A stretch of DNA of 64,000 nucleotides from Candidatus Anammoximicrobium sp. (GTDB taxonomy: Bacteria; Planctomycetota; Planctomycetia; Pirellulales; Pirellulaceae): positions 1-64,000 of the forward strand of contig JAAYYU010000019.1 in the NCBI GenBank assembly GCA_012515235.1. Reading direction: 5' to 3'. The notes under the pieces are model-generated. The model was given only the letters and a program-made list of their open reading frames with translations, was not told where the DNA came from and did not search any database. The first letter of the stretch is position 1, and each line of letters opens with the position of its first letter. Positions 55,994-63,439 of the stretch are shown here, one piece after another. A program made the translations under genes and the position numbers.

Positions 55994-56644
55994 ATGAGCA
56001 CGCAAACGCTGGTCCGCCGTAAGCCGGAAATCGAGTACCCTGACGGCGATGGCCAGCCCATGTCCGACAACACCTTGCAGTTCCAGTGGATAATGACGCT
56101 CCAAGGAGGGCTGGATGCCTTGTTCCGCGACGATCCGAACGTGTTCGTGGCTGGCGATTTGCTCTGGTATCCGGTCGAAGGCGACAACACCATCCGGGCC
56201 GCGCCGGACGTGATGGTGGCGTTCGGACGGCCCAAGGGATATCGCGGATCGTACAAGCAGTGGGAGGAGGACTGCATCGCGCCGCAGGTGGTGTTCGAGG
56301 TGCTGTCCCCCAGTAACCGCGTCGGCGACATGGCGGACAAGCTCCAATTCTATGATCGCTATGAAGTCGAGGAGTACTACCTGTTCGATCCCGAAAAGAC
56401 CGACCTGGACGGATGGGTCCGCCGCGGAGAAAACCTCGTCAGGCTGGAAAAGGCAGACGGCTGGACCAGCCCCCGGCTGGGTGTGCGGTTCGACTTGTCG
56501 TCCGGCGACCTCCAGGTGTTTGGACCGGACGGGAGACCATTCGTGACCTACGTCGAAGTGTTCGAACAGCTGGAACGTGAACGTCAGCGGGCCGAACGTC
56601 TGGCCGCTCAACTGCGGGCGTTGGGCGTCGAACCCACCAGCTGA
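55994..56644 (+). CDS. Uma2-family (DUF820) putative nuclease
   Basis: This 216-aa protein of the Uma2/DUF820 PD-(D/E)xK-like family shows 'VFVAGDLLWYPVEGDNTIRAAPDVMVAFG' (the catalytic-like PDVMV strand), 'PQVVFEVLSPSNRVGDMADKLQFYDRYEVEEYYLFDPEK' (E-x-K like core) and a C-terminal coiled coil (EQLERERQRAERLAAQLRALG). The family is strongly expanded in planctomycetes and cyanobacteria and its biological role is unclear. With its own promoter and terminator it looks inserted between the two Hsp70 genes. ATG at 55994. Confidence 0.87.
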   Translation: MSTQTLVRRKPEIEYPDGDGQPMSDNTLQFQWIMTLQGGLDALFRDDPNVFVAGDLLWYPVEGDNTIRAAPDVMVAFGRPKGYRGSYKQWEEDCIAPQVVFEVLSPSNRVGDMADKLQFYDRYEVEEYYLFDPEKTDLDGWVRRGENLVRLEKADGWTSPRLGVRFDLSSGDLQVFGPDGRPFVTYVEVFEQLERERQRAERLAAQLRALGVEPTS

Positions 56645-56666
56645 TCCTTGTGGGAAGACGCCAGCT

Positions 56667-59501
56667 ATGTTGAACGGACTGACGGCCTCTGCCGAAATCC
56701 CACAACCCAGCCGCTTCATCGTCGGCGTCGATCTGGGCACGACCAACTCGGCCGTGGGCTACGTCGACACCAGCCGCGAGCCGTGGCGCGTGCAGACGTT
56801 TCGAATTCCGCAATTGGTCGACGTCGGGCAGGTCGAAGCGTTGGACACGCTGCCCTCGTTTCACTACCAGCCGGTGGCGGACCAGGCCACCGCCGCTGGA
56901 TTGCGACTGCCGTGGTGCCGCGAAGCACCGACGCACGCCGTGGGCGCGTTTGCTCGCGAGCAGGGCAGCCGCGCGCCGACGCGGCTGATCGCTTCGGCCA
57001 AATCGTGGCTCTGCCACTCCGGCGTCGATCGCACCGCCGACCTGCTGCCGTGGCAAGGCGCGGCGGACATCGAACGGCTCAGTCCCGTCGCGGCCAGCGC
57101 CCGCTATCTGCGGCACATGCGCGACGCCTGGAACGCGCAGTTCAAGACCGATCCGCTGGAGGACCAGGACGTCGTGCTCACGCTGCCGGCGTCGTTCGAC
57201 GAAGTGGCCCGCGAGCTGACCGTCCAGGCGGCGGCCGCAGCCGGTTTGCCGCGCGTGGTGCTGATCGAAGAGCCCCAGGCGGCGTTCTATGCCTGGATCG
57301 ACAGACATCACGCGGATTGGGAGCAGCGCGTCGAGCCGGGCCAGAAGATCCTGGTCTGCGATATCGGCGGCGGGACGACCGATTTCACGCTGATCCGCGT
57401 TCGTCGCGGCGAAGGGGACAAGGTCCAGTTTCATCGCGTGGCGGTGGGCGACCACCTGATCCTGGGCGGCGACAACCAGGACTTGACGCTGGCCAAGCAC
57501 CTGGAAGAACGGCTGGGCGGCCATCTGCAGCCGCATCAGTGGGCGGTCTTGGTCCGCATGTGCCGGCGAGTGAAAGAGGACGTGCTGACCGACGGTTGCC
57601 CGCCGCAAGTGACGTTCAACTTGCCCGGCAGCGGCGCGAAACTGATCGGCGCTTCGGTGCAGGTGGACGTCGATCGCGACGAAGTTCGCCGCCTGCTGCT
57701 GGACGGTTTCTTCCCGTTGGTCGGCGTGGAGGAAAGGCCGCACAAAGTCCAATCGGGGTTCCGCGAATTCGGTCTGCCGTACGCGCCCGATCCCGCCGTC
57801 ACACGGTATTTGGCTGCCTTCCTGAGCGTGCATCGCCATGCCGGCGAGGAGCCGGCGTCGAGCGGGCAGGGCAGGGCAGGGGGGGCCGATCCGGCGCGGC
57901 CGGATATCGTGCTGTTCAACGGCGGCGTGTTCAACTCTCCGCTGGTCCGCCAGCGACTGCTGGAGGTGATCGAGTCCTGGTTCCGCGGCGGCGATCCCGA
58001 ATGGTCGCCCCTCGTGCTGGACAACGACCGGCTGGACCTGGCGGTGGCGCACGGCGCGGCGTACTACGGCACGGTGCGGCGGGGCAGGGGGGTGAGGATC
58101 GCCGCCGGCCTGGCCCGCACTTACTACATCGGCGTGGAAAGCGAGACGCTCTCGGCCGTCTGCCTGGTGCCAGGCAACGCGGAACCCGGACAAGCGATCG
58201 ATCTGGTCCAGCGGCGGTTCGAACTGCTGGTGCATCAGCCTGCCGAGTTTCCGCTGTACGTGTCCAGCGTCCGGCTGACCGACGCGCCGGGCGAGTTGTT
58301 GCCGGTGGACCGCGAGCAGATGAAATCGCTGCCGCCGATCCGCACGGTGCTGCGGACACGGGGCAAGAAGCAGGCCGGCACGCTGGCCGTCCACCTGCAC
58401 GCGCGGCTGACCGAGATCGGCACGCTGGATCTGTGGTGCAGCGAAGTCGGCTCGGATCGGCGTTGGCGACTGCAGTTCGACGTCCGCTCGGCGACCCAGA
58501 CGGACCAAGAAGCCCGCGAAACCGCCGGCGAAGCGGAAGGGGTCATCGAGGAAGAGGCTTGGGACCGCTGCCAGCAACTGATCGCGACCACGTTCGGAGC
58601 CGATGGCGGCGACAAACCCGGCGTCCTGGTCAAGCGTCTGGCCGCCGTCTTGGACCTGGACCGCAACGAATGGCCCATGTCGCTGCTGCGGCGGATCTGG
58701 GAGACGCTGCTGGAGCACCAGGCGGGCCGGCGGAAGAGCGCCGAGCACGAAGCCCGCTGGCTGAACCTGCTGGGCTTTGCCCTGCGCCCAGGCTACGGCC
58801 TGGCGGTGGACGACTGGCGGGTCTCGGAAACATGGCGGATGGTGCAGGGCAAGCTCGTGTACCCCGCCGCGAGCGTCCGCACCGAATCGTGGATCCTGTG
58901 GCGGCGGATCGCGGGCGGACTGTCATCCGGCCAGCAGCGGGCGATCGCCGATCCGCTGCTGGCGGCCGTCCGTTCGCTGCACCGCCGGACGACAGCGGGC
59001 AGGGGCAGCACCGACGTGGGCTTCACGCCCCAGCAATCGATCGAGATGTGGCGACTGCTGGGCGGGCTGGAATTGCTGCCGGTGGGCGACAAGACGGAAC
59101 TGGGCGACAAGCTGGTCGATTTGATGTCCAAGAAGTCCATGCAGCCGGCGCGGGCGGCCATGATCTGGACGCTGGGCCGCTGCGGCGCTCGCCAGCCGCT
59201 GTACGGGCCGCTGAACACGGTCGTGGCGGCGGAAACCGCCACGCGCTGGCTGGAAAAACTGCTGGGCACCCGCGATCCGGGCGACCTGGAGACCTTCTCT
59301 GCGATGCAACTGGCGCGTCGTACCGGCGATCGCTATCGGGATTTGGATGACAAAGCACGCCGCGAAGTGGTAGATTGGATGCGGAGCGTCAGCACGCCGC
59401 CGCATCTGCTGCAGTTGGTCCAGGTGGGCGGCACGCTGGACCGCGAAGAACAGGGGCGAGCTTTTGGAGAATCCCTGCCTAAAGGCCTGCGCGTGCAGTA
59501 A
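56667..59501 (+). CDS. Hsp70-family protein with DUF3731-like C-terminal extension
   Basis: This 944-aa paralogue of the upstream Hsp70 has phosphate-1 IVGVDLGTTNSAVGYVDTS, phosphate-2 ILVCDIGGGTTDFTLIRV and VLFNGGVFNSPLVRQRLLE. A beta-rich segment matches the first Hsp70's tail ('TLDLWCSEVGSDRRWRLQF'). A C-terminal helical domain of about 280 residues (from 'RCQQLIATTFGAD') resembles DUF3731. G-rich insertions occur at 57864-57885 (in S-G-Q-G-R-A-G-G-A) and 58081-58097. The start at 56667 follows a 22-nt gap after Uma2. The stop is one base before the second palindromic element. Confidence 0.9.
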   Translation: MLNGLTASAEIPQPSRFIVGVDLGTTNSAVGYVDTSREPWRVQTFRIPQLVDVGQVEALDTLPSFHYQPVADQATAAGLRLPWCREAPTHAVGAFAREQGSRAPTRLIASAKSWLCHSGVDRTADLLPWQGAADIERLSPVAASARYLRHMRDAWNAQFKTDPLEDQDVVLTLPASFDEVARELTVQAAAAAGLPRVVLIEEPQAAFYAWIDRHHADWEQRVEPGQKILVCDIGGGTTDFTLIRVRRGEGDKVQFHRVAVGDHLILGGDNQDLTLAKHLEERLGGHLQPHQWAVLVRMCRRVKEDVLTDGCPPQVTFNLPGSGAKLIGASVQVDVDRDEVRRLLLDGFFPLVGVEERPHKVQSGFREFGLPYAPDPAVTRYLAAFLSVHRHAGEEPASSGQGRAGGADPARPDIVLFNGGVFNSPLVRQRLLEVIESWFRGGDPEWSPLVLDNDRLDLAVAHGAAYYGTVRRGRGVRIAAGLARTYYIGVESETLSAVCLVPGNAEPGQAIDLVQRRFELLVHQPAEFPLYVSSVRLTDAPGELLPVDREQMKSLPPIRTVLRTRGKKQAGTLAVHLHARLTEIGTLDLWCSEVGSDRRWRLQFDVRSATQTDQEARETAGEAEGVIEEEAWDRCQQLIATTFGADGGDKPGVLVKRLAAVLDLDRNEWPMSLLRRIWETLLEHQAGRRKSAEHEARWLNLLGFALRPGYGLAVDDWRVSETWRMVQGKLVYPAASVRTESWILWRRIAGGLSSGQQRAIADPLLAAVRSLHRRTTAGRGSTDVGFTPQQSIEMWRLLGGLELLPVGDKTELGDKLVDLMSKKSMQPARAAMIWTLGRCGARQPLYGPLNTVVAAETATRWLEKLLGTRDPGDLETFSAMQLARRTGDRYRDLDDKARREVVDWMRSVSTPPHLLQLVQVGGTLDREEQGRAFGESLPKGLRVQ
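57864..57885 (+). repeat. G-rich GGGCA repeat in the second Hsp70 gene
   Basis: GGGCA is repeated three times and then a G7 run follows, at the position corresponding to the insert in the first Hsp70 but in another reading frame. A shorter G-rich site (GGGGCAGGGGGG) is at 58081. Confidence 0.8.
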
Positions 59502-59502
59502 A

Positions 59503-59599
59503 GGGGGCAGGCTTACAGAATTCAATTTTGGCCGAGCAGGGTCGTTCCAGATGGCTGGACCTAGCATCGGCCAAAATTGAATTCTGTAAGCCTGACCCC
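59503..59599. repeat. 97-bp palindromic element, copy 2
   Basis: The same 33-31-33 layout as copy 1: arms at 59503-59535 and 59567-59599, with one mismatch (GGGGG for GGGGT at the left end). The centre differs but keeps GCA…TCGT…CCA…GGC positions and an internal TCCAG/CTGGA hairpin. It begins one base after the Hsp70 stop. Confidence 0.92.
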
Positions 59600-59636
59600 A
59601 GCGTTGCCAGCAGAAGGGCAGGGGAGGGGGTAAACC

Positions 59637-59834
59637 ATGAATCGCATCGTGCCCCTGGCAGGACTCGTGACGCTGTGCCCGTTTACCACACCGCGGAACG
59701 CCCGCCAGTGGCCCGGCGGCACCGGGGTATTCACCATCGAGGCCGCCGAGTTGGTCGAAGCGACTGGCGACAGCGTGCGGTTGCGAAAAGCGGATGGTCA
59801 GGTCGCGAAGTTTTTGTCCGATCGCACGACGTGA
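59637..59834 (+). CDS. Small SHD1-domain-like protein, possibly a remnant
   Basis: This 65-aa ORF's residues about 24-62 (RQWPGGTGVFTIEAAELVEA, then TGDSVRLRKADGQVAKF) resemble an SHD1 (SLA1 homology 1) domain, common in planctomycete secreted proteins. A GGGGAGGGGG tract sits before the ATG. It stops abruptly after the domain, so it may be a cut-down copy of a larger gene. Not certain to be expressed. Confidence 0.45.
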   Translation: MNRIVPLAGLVTLCPFTTPRNARQWPGGTGVFTIEAAELVEATGDSVRLRKADGQVAKFLSDRTT

Positions 59835-59928
59835 ACATCCAAATCGATGGTCGTGCTTTGAAAACAAGTCGGCATCGTTCGAGAAGAAAGGAAGCGGACA
59901 GGAGACTTGGAGCAGAAACATGAAATGC

Positions 59929-59947
59929 GGGGCAGGGCAGGGGGGGG
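59929..59947 (+). repeat. G-rich GGGCA repeat, intergenic copy
   Basis: GGGGCAGGGCAGGGGGGGG, identical to the copy inside the first Hsp70 gene, here in the gap before the methyltransferase and followed by a hairpin-like cctgcttttttgtaaagtcg. Confidence 0.8.
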
Positions 59948-60063
59948 CCTGCTTTTTTGTAAAGTCGGGCGTTGGTTGAAAAGGGCCTCCTCCCGACCCC
60001 TTCCGGTTTCTGCCCCCATGCTTCTGCCAGCCTCCTCGATCTTCTTCGCGATCCAGTGGAGAC

Positions 60064-61296
60064 ATGAGCATGATTCGAAACGCTTGGATAACTGTTGTCT
60101 GCCTGGTTTCCGCCGGCGCGGCCTGGCAATCGGCCGCTGCCCAGACGGCGGCCCAGTTCGAGCAGGCTCGCCGCTACCTGGTCGAGCAGATCATCATGCC
60201 CGACGGCGTCAGAGATCCGCGGGTGCTCAAAGCCATGCGGACCACGCCCCGACACGAGTTTGTGCCGGCCGACCAACGGGCCAGCGCCTACTTCGACATG
60301 GGCTTGCCGATCGGCGAAGGCCAGACGATCTCCTCGCCCTTCATTGTCGCCTTGATGACCGAACAACTGGACCCGCAGCCGGAAGACCGCGTGCTGGAAA
60401 TCGGCACCGGCAGCGGTTACCAGGCCGCGGTGCTCAGCCCGTTGGTCAAGGAGGTGTACACGATCGAGATCGTCGAACCGCTGGGCCAGCGGGCCGATCG
60501 GACGTTGAAACGGCTGGGCTATAACAACGTCTTCGTCCGCATCGGCGACGGGTTTCAGGGCTGGGCGGAGCACGCGCCGTTCGACAAGATCATCGTCACC
60601 TGCAGCCCGGAGAAAGTGCCTCAGCCGCTCGTCGAGCAGCTCCGCGAAGGTGGCCTGATGGTCGTGCCCGTAGGGGACGCATACCAGCAGACGCTGTACC
60701 TGCTGCGGAAGAAGGACGGCAAACTGGAATCCGAGAAGCTGCAGCCCACGTTGTTTGTGCCCATGACCGGGCGAGCTGACCAGGAGCGTCAAGCCCAGGA
60801 CGCCACGGGACTGCCCGGCCTGGTCAACGGCAGCTTCGAGCAACCGCCCGGCGCCGACGGCTACGTGACCGGCTGGTACTATCAGCGGCTGGTGACGTGG
60901 GAAACCGGCGGCGACGCGCCCGAGGGCCAGCACTTCATCACCTTGCGGAGCCCCATGCCGGGCCGCATGGCTCATATCATGCAAGGCTTTGCAGCCGATG
61001 GCCGCACGGTGACCGCCATCGAGGCCTCGATTCGCGTCAAATACCGTGACGCGAGGCGGGGCCGAGGCCGGACGGAGATCCCCGCCGCCTTAGTGACGTT
61101 CTACGACGAGAACCGCAAGGAAGTCGGAATGTCCTTCCTGGGCGTGTTCCTGGGTTCGGCGTCCTGGCAGAAGCTGAGCAAAGAAATCCGCGTCCCTGCG
61201 CAGTCGCGGCAAGCCATCCTCCGCCTGGGCTTGTTCGGCGGCACCGGCGAAGTCTCCTTCGACGATGCCCGCATCGAACCCGCCGCCCGGCGGTAA
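60064..61296 (+). CDS. Secreted protein-L-isoaspartate O-methyltransferase with C-terminal extension
   Basis: This 410-aa protein has a signal peptide (AWITVVCLVSAGAAWQSAAA). Residues about 27-240 are a PCMT domain, which repairs isoaspartyl residues using SAM: 'DPRVLKAMRTTPRHEFVP', 'GEGQTISSPFIVALMTEQL' and the SAM motif VLEIGTGSGYQAAVLSPL. The last 160 residues form a beta-rich module ('VNGSFEQPPGADGYVTGWYY', ending EVSFDDARIEP) like carbohydrate-binding jelly-rolls. A SAM-dependent enzyme outside the cytoplasm is odd, since SAM is not expected there. Start ATG 60064, with a second ATG at 60070. Confidence 0.88.
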   Translation: MSMIRNAWITVVCLVSAGAAWQSAAAQTAAQFEQARRYLVEQIIMPDGVRDPRVLKAMRTTPRHEFVPADQRASAYFDMGLPIGEGQTISSPFIVALMTEQLDPQPEDRVLEIGTGSGYQAAVLSPLVKEVYTIEIVEPLGQRADRTLKRLGYNNVFVRIGDGFQGWAEHAPFDKIIVTCSPEKVPQPLVEQLREGGLMVVPVGDAYQQTLYLLRKKDGKLESEKLQPTLFVPMTGRADQERQAQDATGLPGLVNGSFEQPPGADGYVTGWYYQRLVTWETGGDAPEGQHFITLRSPMPGRMAHIMQGFAADGRTVTAIEASIRVKYRDARRGRGRTEIPAALVTFYDENRKEVGMSFLGVFLGSASWQKLSKEIRVPAQSRQAILRLGLFGGTGEVSFDDARIEPAARR

Positions 61297-61300
61297 GTTT

Positions 61301-61457
61301 TGGACTGCGGCGCCTTGTCGCCGCTTTGGCACAAACGCCGCCGCGACTCGCCGGGATGGGTTCAGATTCAGAGCGTCGGCTGAAACCGCCGTCAGACCGG
61401 AGCCAGCGGTGCGGCGCTGAGTGCGGCTCCAAAGCGGCGACAAGACGCCGCACTCCA
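61301..61457. repeat. Dispersed inverted repeat (REP-like), copy 2
   Basis: The left arm TGGACTGCGGCGCCTTGTCG… (61301-61329) and right arm (61429-61457) match at 27 of 29 positions in inverted orientation, with a 99-nt centre. The arms are the same sequence as in the 24317-24417 element; the centres differ. Confidence 0.85.
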
Positions 61458-61485
61458 ACCTGCGCCCGCCGCGACGGGGCTTCCG

Positions 61486-61971
61486 TTACAAATCGAAGTT
61501 GTTCTCGGCCTTGGGCGCAGCAACCTTGATCTTCAACGGGGATGTTTCCGGATTGGTGTACTCGGCCGGCACATACTGCTTCATCCCTTTGGCAATGGCG
61601 TCGTTCTCGTCGATGATATCCGCCGGCGGTGGGCCGCCGTCCGGCATGGCGACCCGGCTGAGCACCACGGTGTACTCGCCGGGAATGACGCCCTTCGCCT
61701 GGTCTGGCGGCACGCCGGGAGCCAGCGTGGCCATCTCGTACGCTCCGCTTTCGTCCGTCATCGCCGACGCCTCACGCCCTCCCGTGCTCTGGATGGTCGG
61801 AATGAAGCGGACGGAGGCGCCGGGAAGCGGCTTGCCTTCCACCGTCACGCGCCCCGTGGCGGGCACCGCGTTCCTCATGAAACTAAGGTCGCCTTTGCCT
61901 GGGCAACCGACGATCCAAAGCATGGTTCCCACAGCAAGCACGAAGGTGGCAGTCTTTTTCCCGGTGCGCAT
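61486..61971 (-). CDS. Lipoprotein with transthyretin/carboxypeptidase-regulatory-like fold
   Basis: This 161-aa lipoprotein has a lipobox ending in IVGC at about residue 19 (FVLAVGTMLWIVGC). After it comes 'ATGRVTVEGKPLPGASVRFIP', 'ESGAYEMATL' and 'GVIPGEYTVVLSRV', the pattern of small regulatory-like beta domains found in many planctomycete lipoproteins. It sits 69 nt downstream of the DUF1559 gene on the same strand, a frequent planctomycete pairing. Function unknown. Confidence 0.8.
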   Translation of the reverse strand: MRTGKKTATFVLAVGTMLWIVGCPGKGDLSFMRNAVPATGRVTVEGKPLPGASVRFIPTIQSTGGREASAMTDESGAYEMATLAPGVPPDQAKGVIPGEYTVVLSRVAMPDGGPPPADIIDENDAIAKGMKQYVPAEYTNPETSPLKIKVAAPKAENNFDL

Positions 61972-62040
61972 TCCTGTTGATCTCCAAAACGAAAGAAGGA
62001 ACAACAAACACGGTTTTCGCCTGCGGGCACCCAGGTGGCG

Positions 62041-63006
62041 TCAGAACTGGCTGATCGGCTCCCCGTCCGCAATGACGCTCAGCCGATTCCGCAGCGTGGC
62101 ATCGGCTGTCTGGCTCATGAACCGGACGGAAGCGTCGCCCAGCAAAATGTGCAGCCCGCCCGGATGAAAGCTGCCCGTATCCATCCAATCGCTCAGCCTC
62201 TTTCCGGCGTATTTTTCATTGCACTCGTAAGCAGGGTTTCCCCAGCTGACGTAATAGAATGTGTAATTCGGCGGGTGCCGCGACAGCGACAGGCCGACCT
62301 GCGTGTAGCCCCGCTGCGCCCATTCCGCGTTCGACCCGTTGCAGCAGCAACTCCGGAATGACTCCGTCATCGCGACCACGTTGCTGGTGCCGTCGACGAT
62401 GTGTTGGGTGCCGCAGGAACTGTTGTCCTCGAACATGGTCCGCGTCGTGGGGCCGTTCGAACCCCACTGGCTGCACCGGTTCCAGGCGCGGTACACGATG
62501 AAATCGTAGTTGGTCCTGCGACGATAGGCTTCATCGGCATCGCTGGGACAAACGAAGGGCGGGGGCGCATTCTGCGCGATAAAGGCTGAGTTCGCCGCGC
62601 TGACCCCGCCGCCGGCAAGCGGCGGCTGAGGGGAGATCGAAGAGTGAATGCCCGTGCTGAACGCGGAAAGAAAATCCGCTTGGTCGTACAGCGCCTGATG
62701 TTCCAGGAACGGCAGCAGCAAGACCAGACCGTTCAGATTCATGGCCGTGTAGCCCTGCGGCACCAACGTGGAGGCATTGCCACAGTCGCGGTTGGCCACC
62801 TGCGACGGCGGGAAGACTTTGTGCGTATCCAAGTAATTGTGCAGGGCCACGCCCAACTGCTTCATCTTGTTGGCGCACTGCGTCCGCCGCGCCGCCTCGC
62901 GCGCGGCCTGGATCGCGGGCAACAGCAGCGCGACCAAGATCCCAATGATGGCGATCACCACCAACAACTCGACTAACGTAAACGCCAGTTTTTTCCACCG
63001 TCGCAT
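62041..63006 (-). CDS. DUF1559-family pseudopilin-like protein
   Basis: This 321-aa protein has a type II/IV prepilin leader (FTLVELLVVIAIIGILVALLLPAIQ, residues 9-33) with the E5-like glutamate, followed by the DUF1559 domain: 'AAREAARRTQCANKMKQLGVALHNYLDTHKVFPP', 'FVCPSDADEAYR', and the terminal 'GGLHILLGDASVRFMSQTAD'. This family is heavily expanded in planctomycetes. The start at 63006 follows GGAGGG. The protein should be processed by a prepilin peptidase and stay membrane or surface associated. Confidence 0.95.
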   Translation of the reverse strand: MRRWKKLAFTLVELLVVIAIIGILVALLLPAIQAAREAARRTQCANKMKQLGVALHNYLDTHKVFPPSQVANRDCGNASTLVPQGYTAMNLNGLVLLLPFLEHQALYDQADFLSAFSTGIHSSISPQPPLAGGGVSAANSAFIAQNAPPPFVCPSDADEAYRRRTNYDFIVYRAWNRCSQWGSNGPTTRTMFEDNSSCGTQHIVDGTSNVVAMTESFRSCCCNGSNAEWAQRGYTQVGLSLSRHPPNYTFYYVSWGNPAYECNEKYAGKRLSDWMDTGSFHPGGLHILLGDASVRFMSQTADATLRNRLSVIADGEPISQF

Positions 63007-63439
63007 GGCTTGTCCCTCCGAGAGGATCAGATAATGAACGTTGCTCCGGGGATGAGATCCCCGCCTAACCAAGAAGAAGAAGGTTTCGACCTACGGAACG
63101 GTTCAACGAGAGCGGGCTTTCAGTATCTCGGGCGCACGCCCTACCTCCAACTCCAGAAGACCGCTGCTACACGCCCGTTATTTTAGCGGGCCGCCAAGGC
63201 ACAGTCTACAGAAAGGGGGAAAAAATCTGCCGCCAGAGAGACACCAAGTCCAAAGACCGGGTGGCGGCAGTTCGTGTCTTCGTTCGGGTCCTGCACGCGC
63301 CGGGCACGCATCATTGCAGTAGGGCCGAATTCATTCGGCCTTGGGTGGAATGAATTTCTGCCTACCCGGTTGCGGCCGCGGGCCGCATTCGGCTTCTTGC
63401 CAAAGAACTTCCAGGCCGACACACGACAGCCCGGGCGGT
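63007..63439. other. Gene-free intergenic region
   Basis: 433 bp upstream of the DUF1559 gene with no supported gene. A small hairpin (GCCCG/CGGGC around 63172-63190) could end transcription of the TPR gene. Nothing else was seen. Confidence 0.45.

Noticed and set aside
56439-58748. 769-aa minus-strand ORF
   Set aside because: Antisense shadow of Uma2 and the second Hsp70.
53038-59599. Composite transposon with the palindromes as insertion sequences
   Set aside because: Neither element encodes a transposase and no target-site duplication was recognised, so only the flanking pattern is reported.
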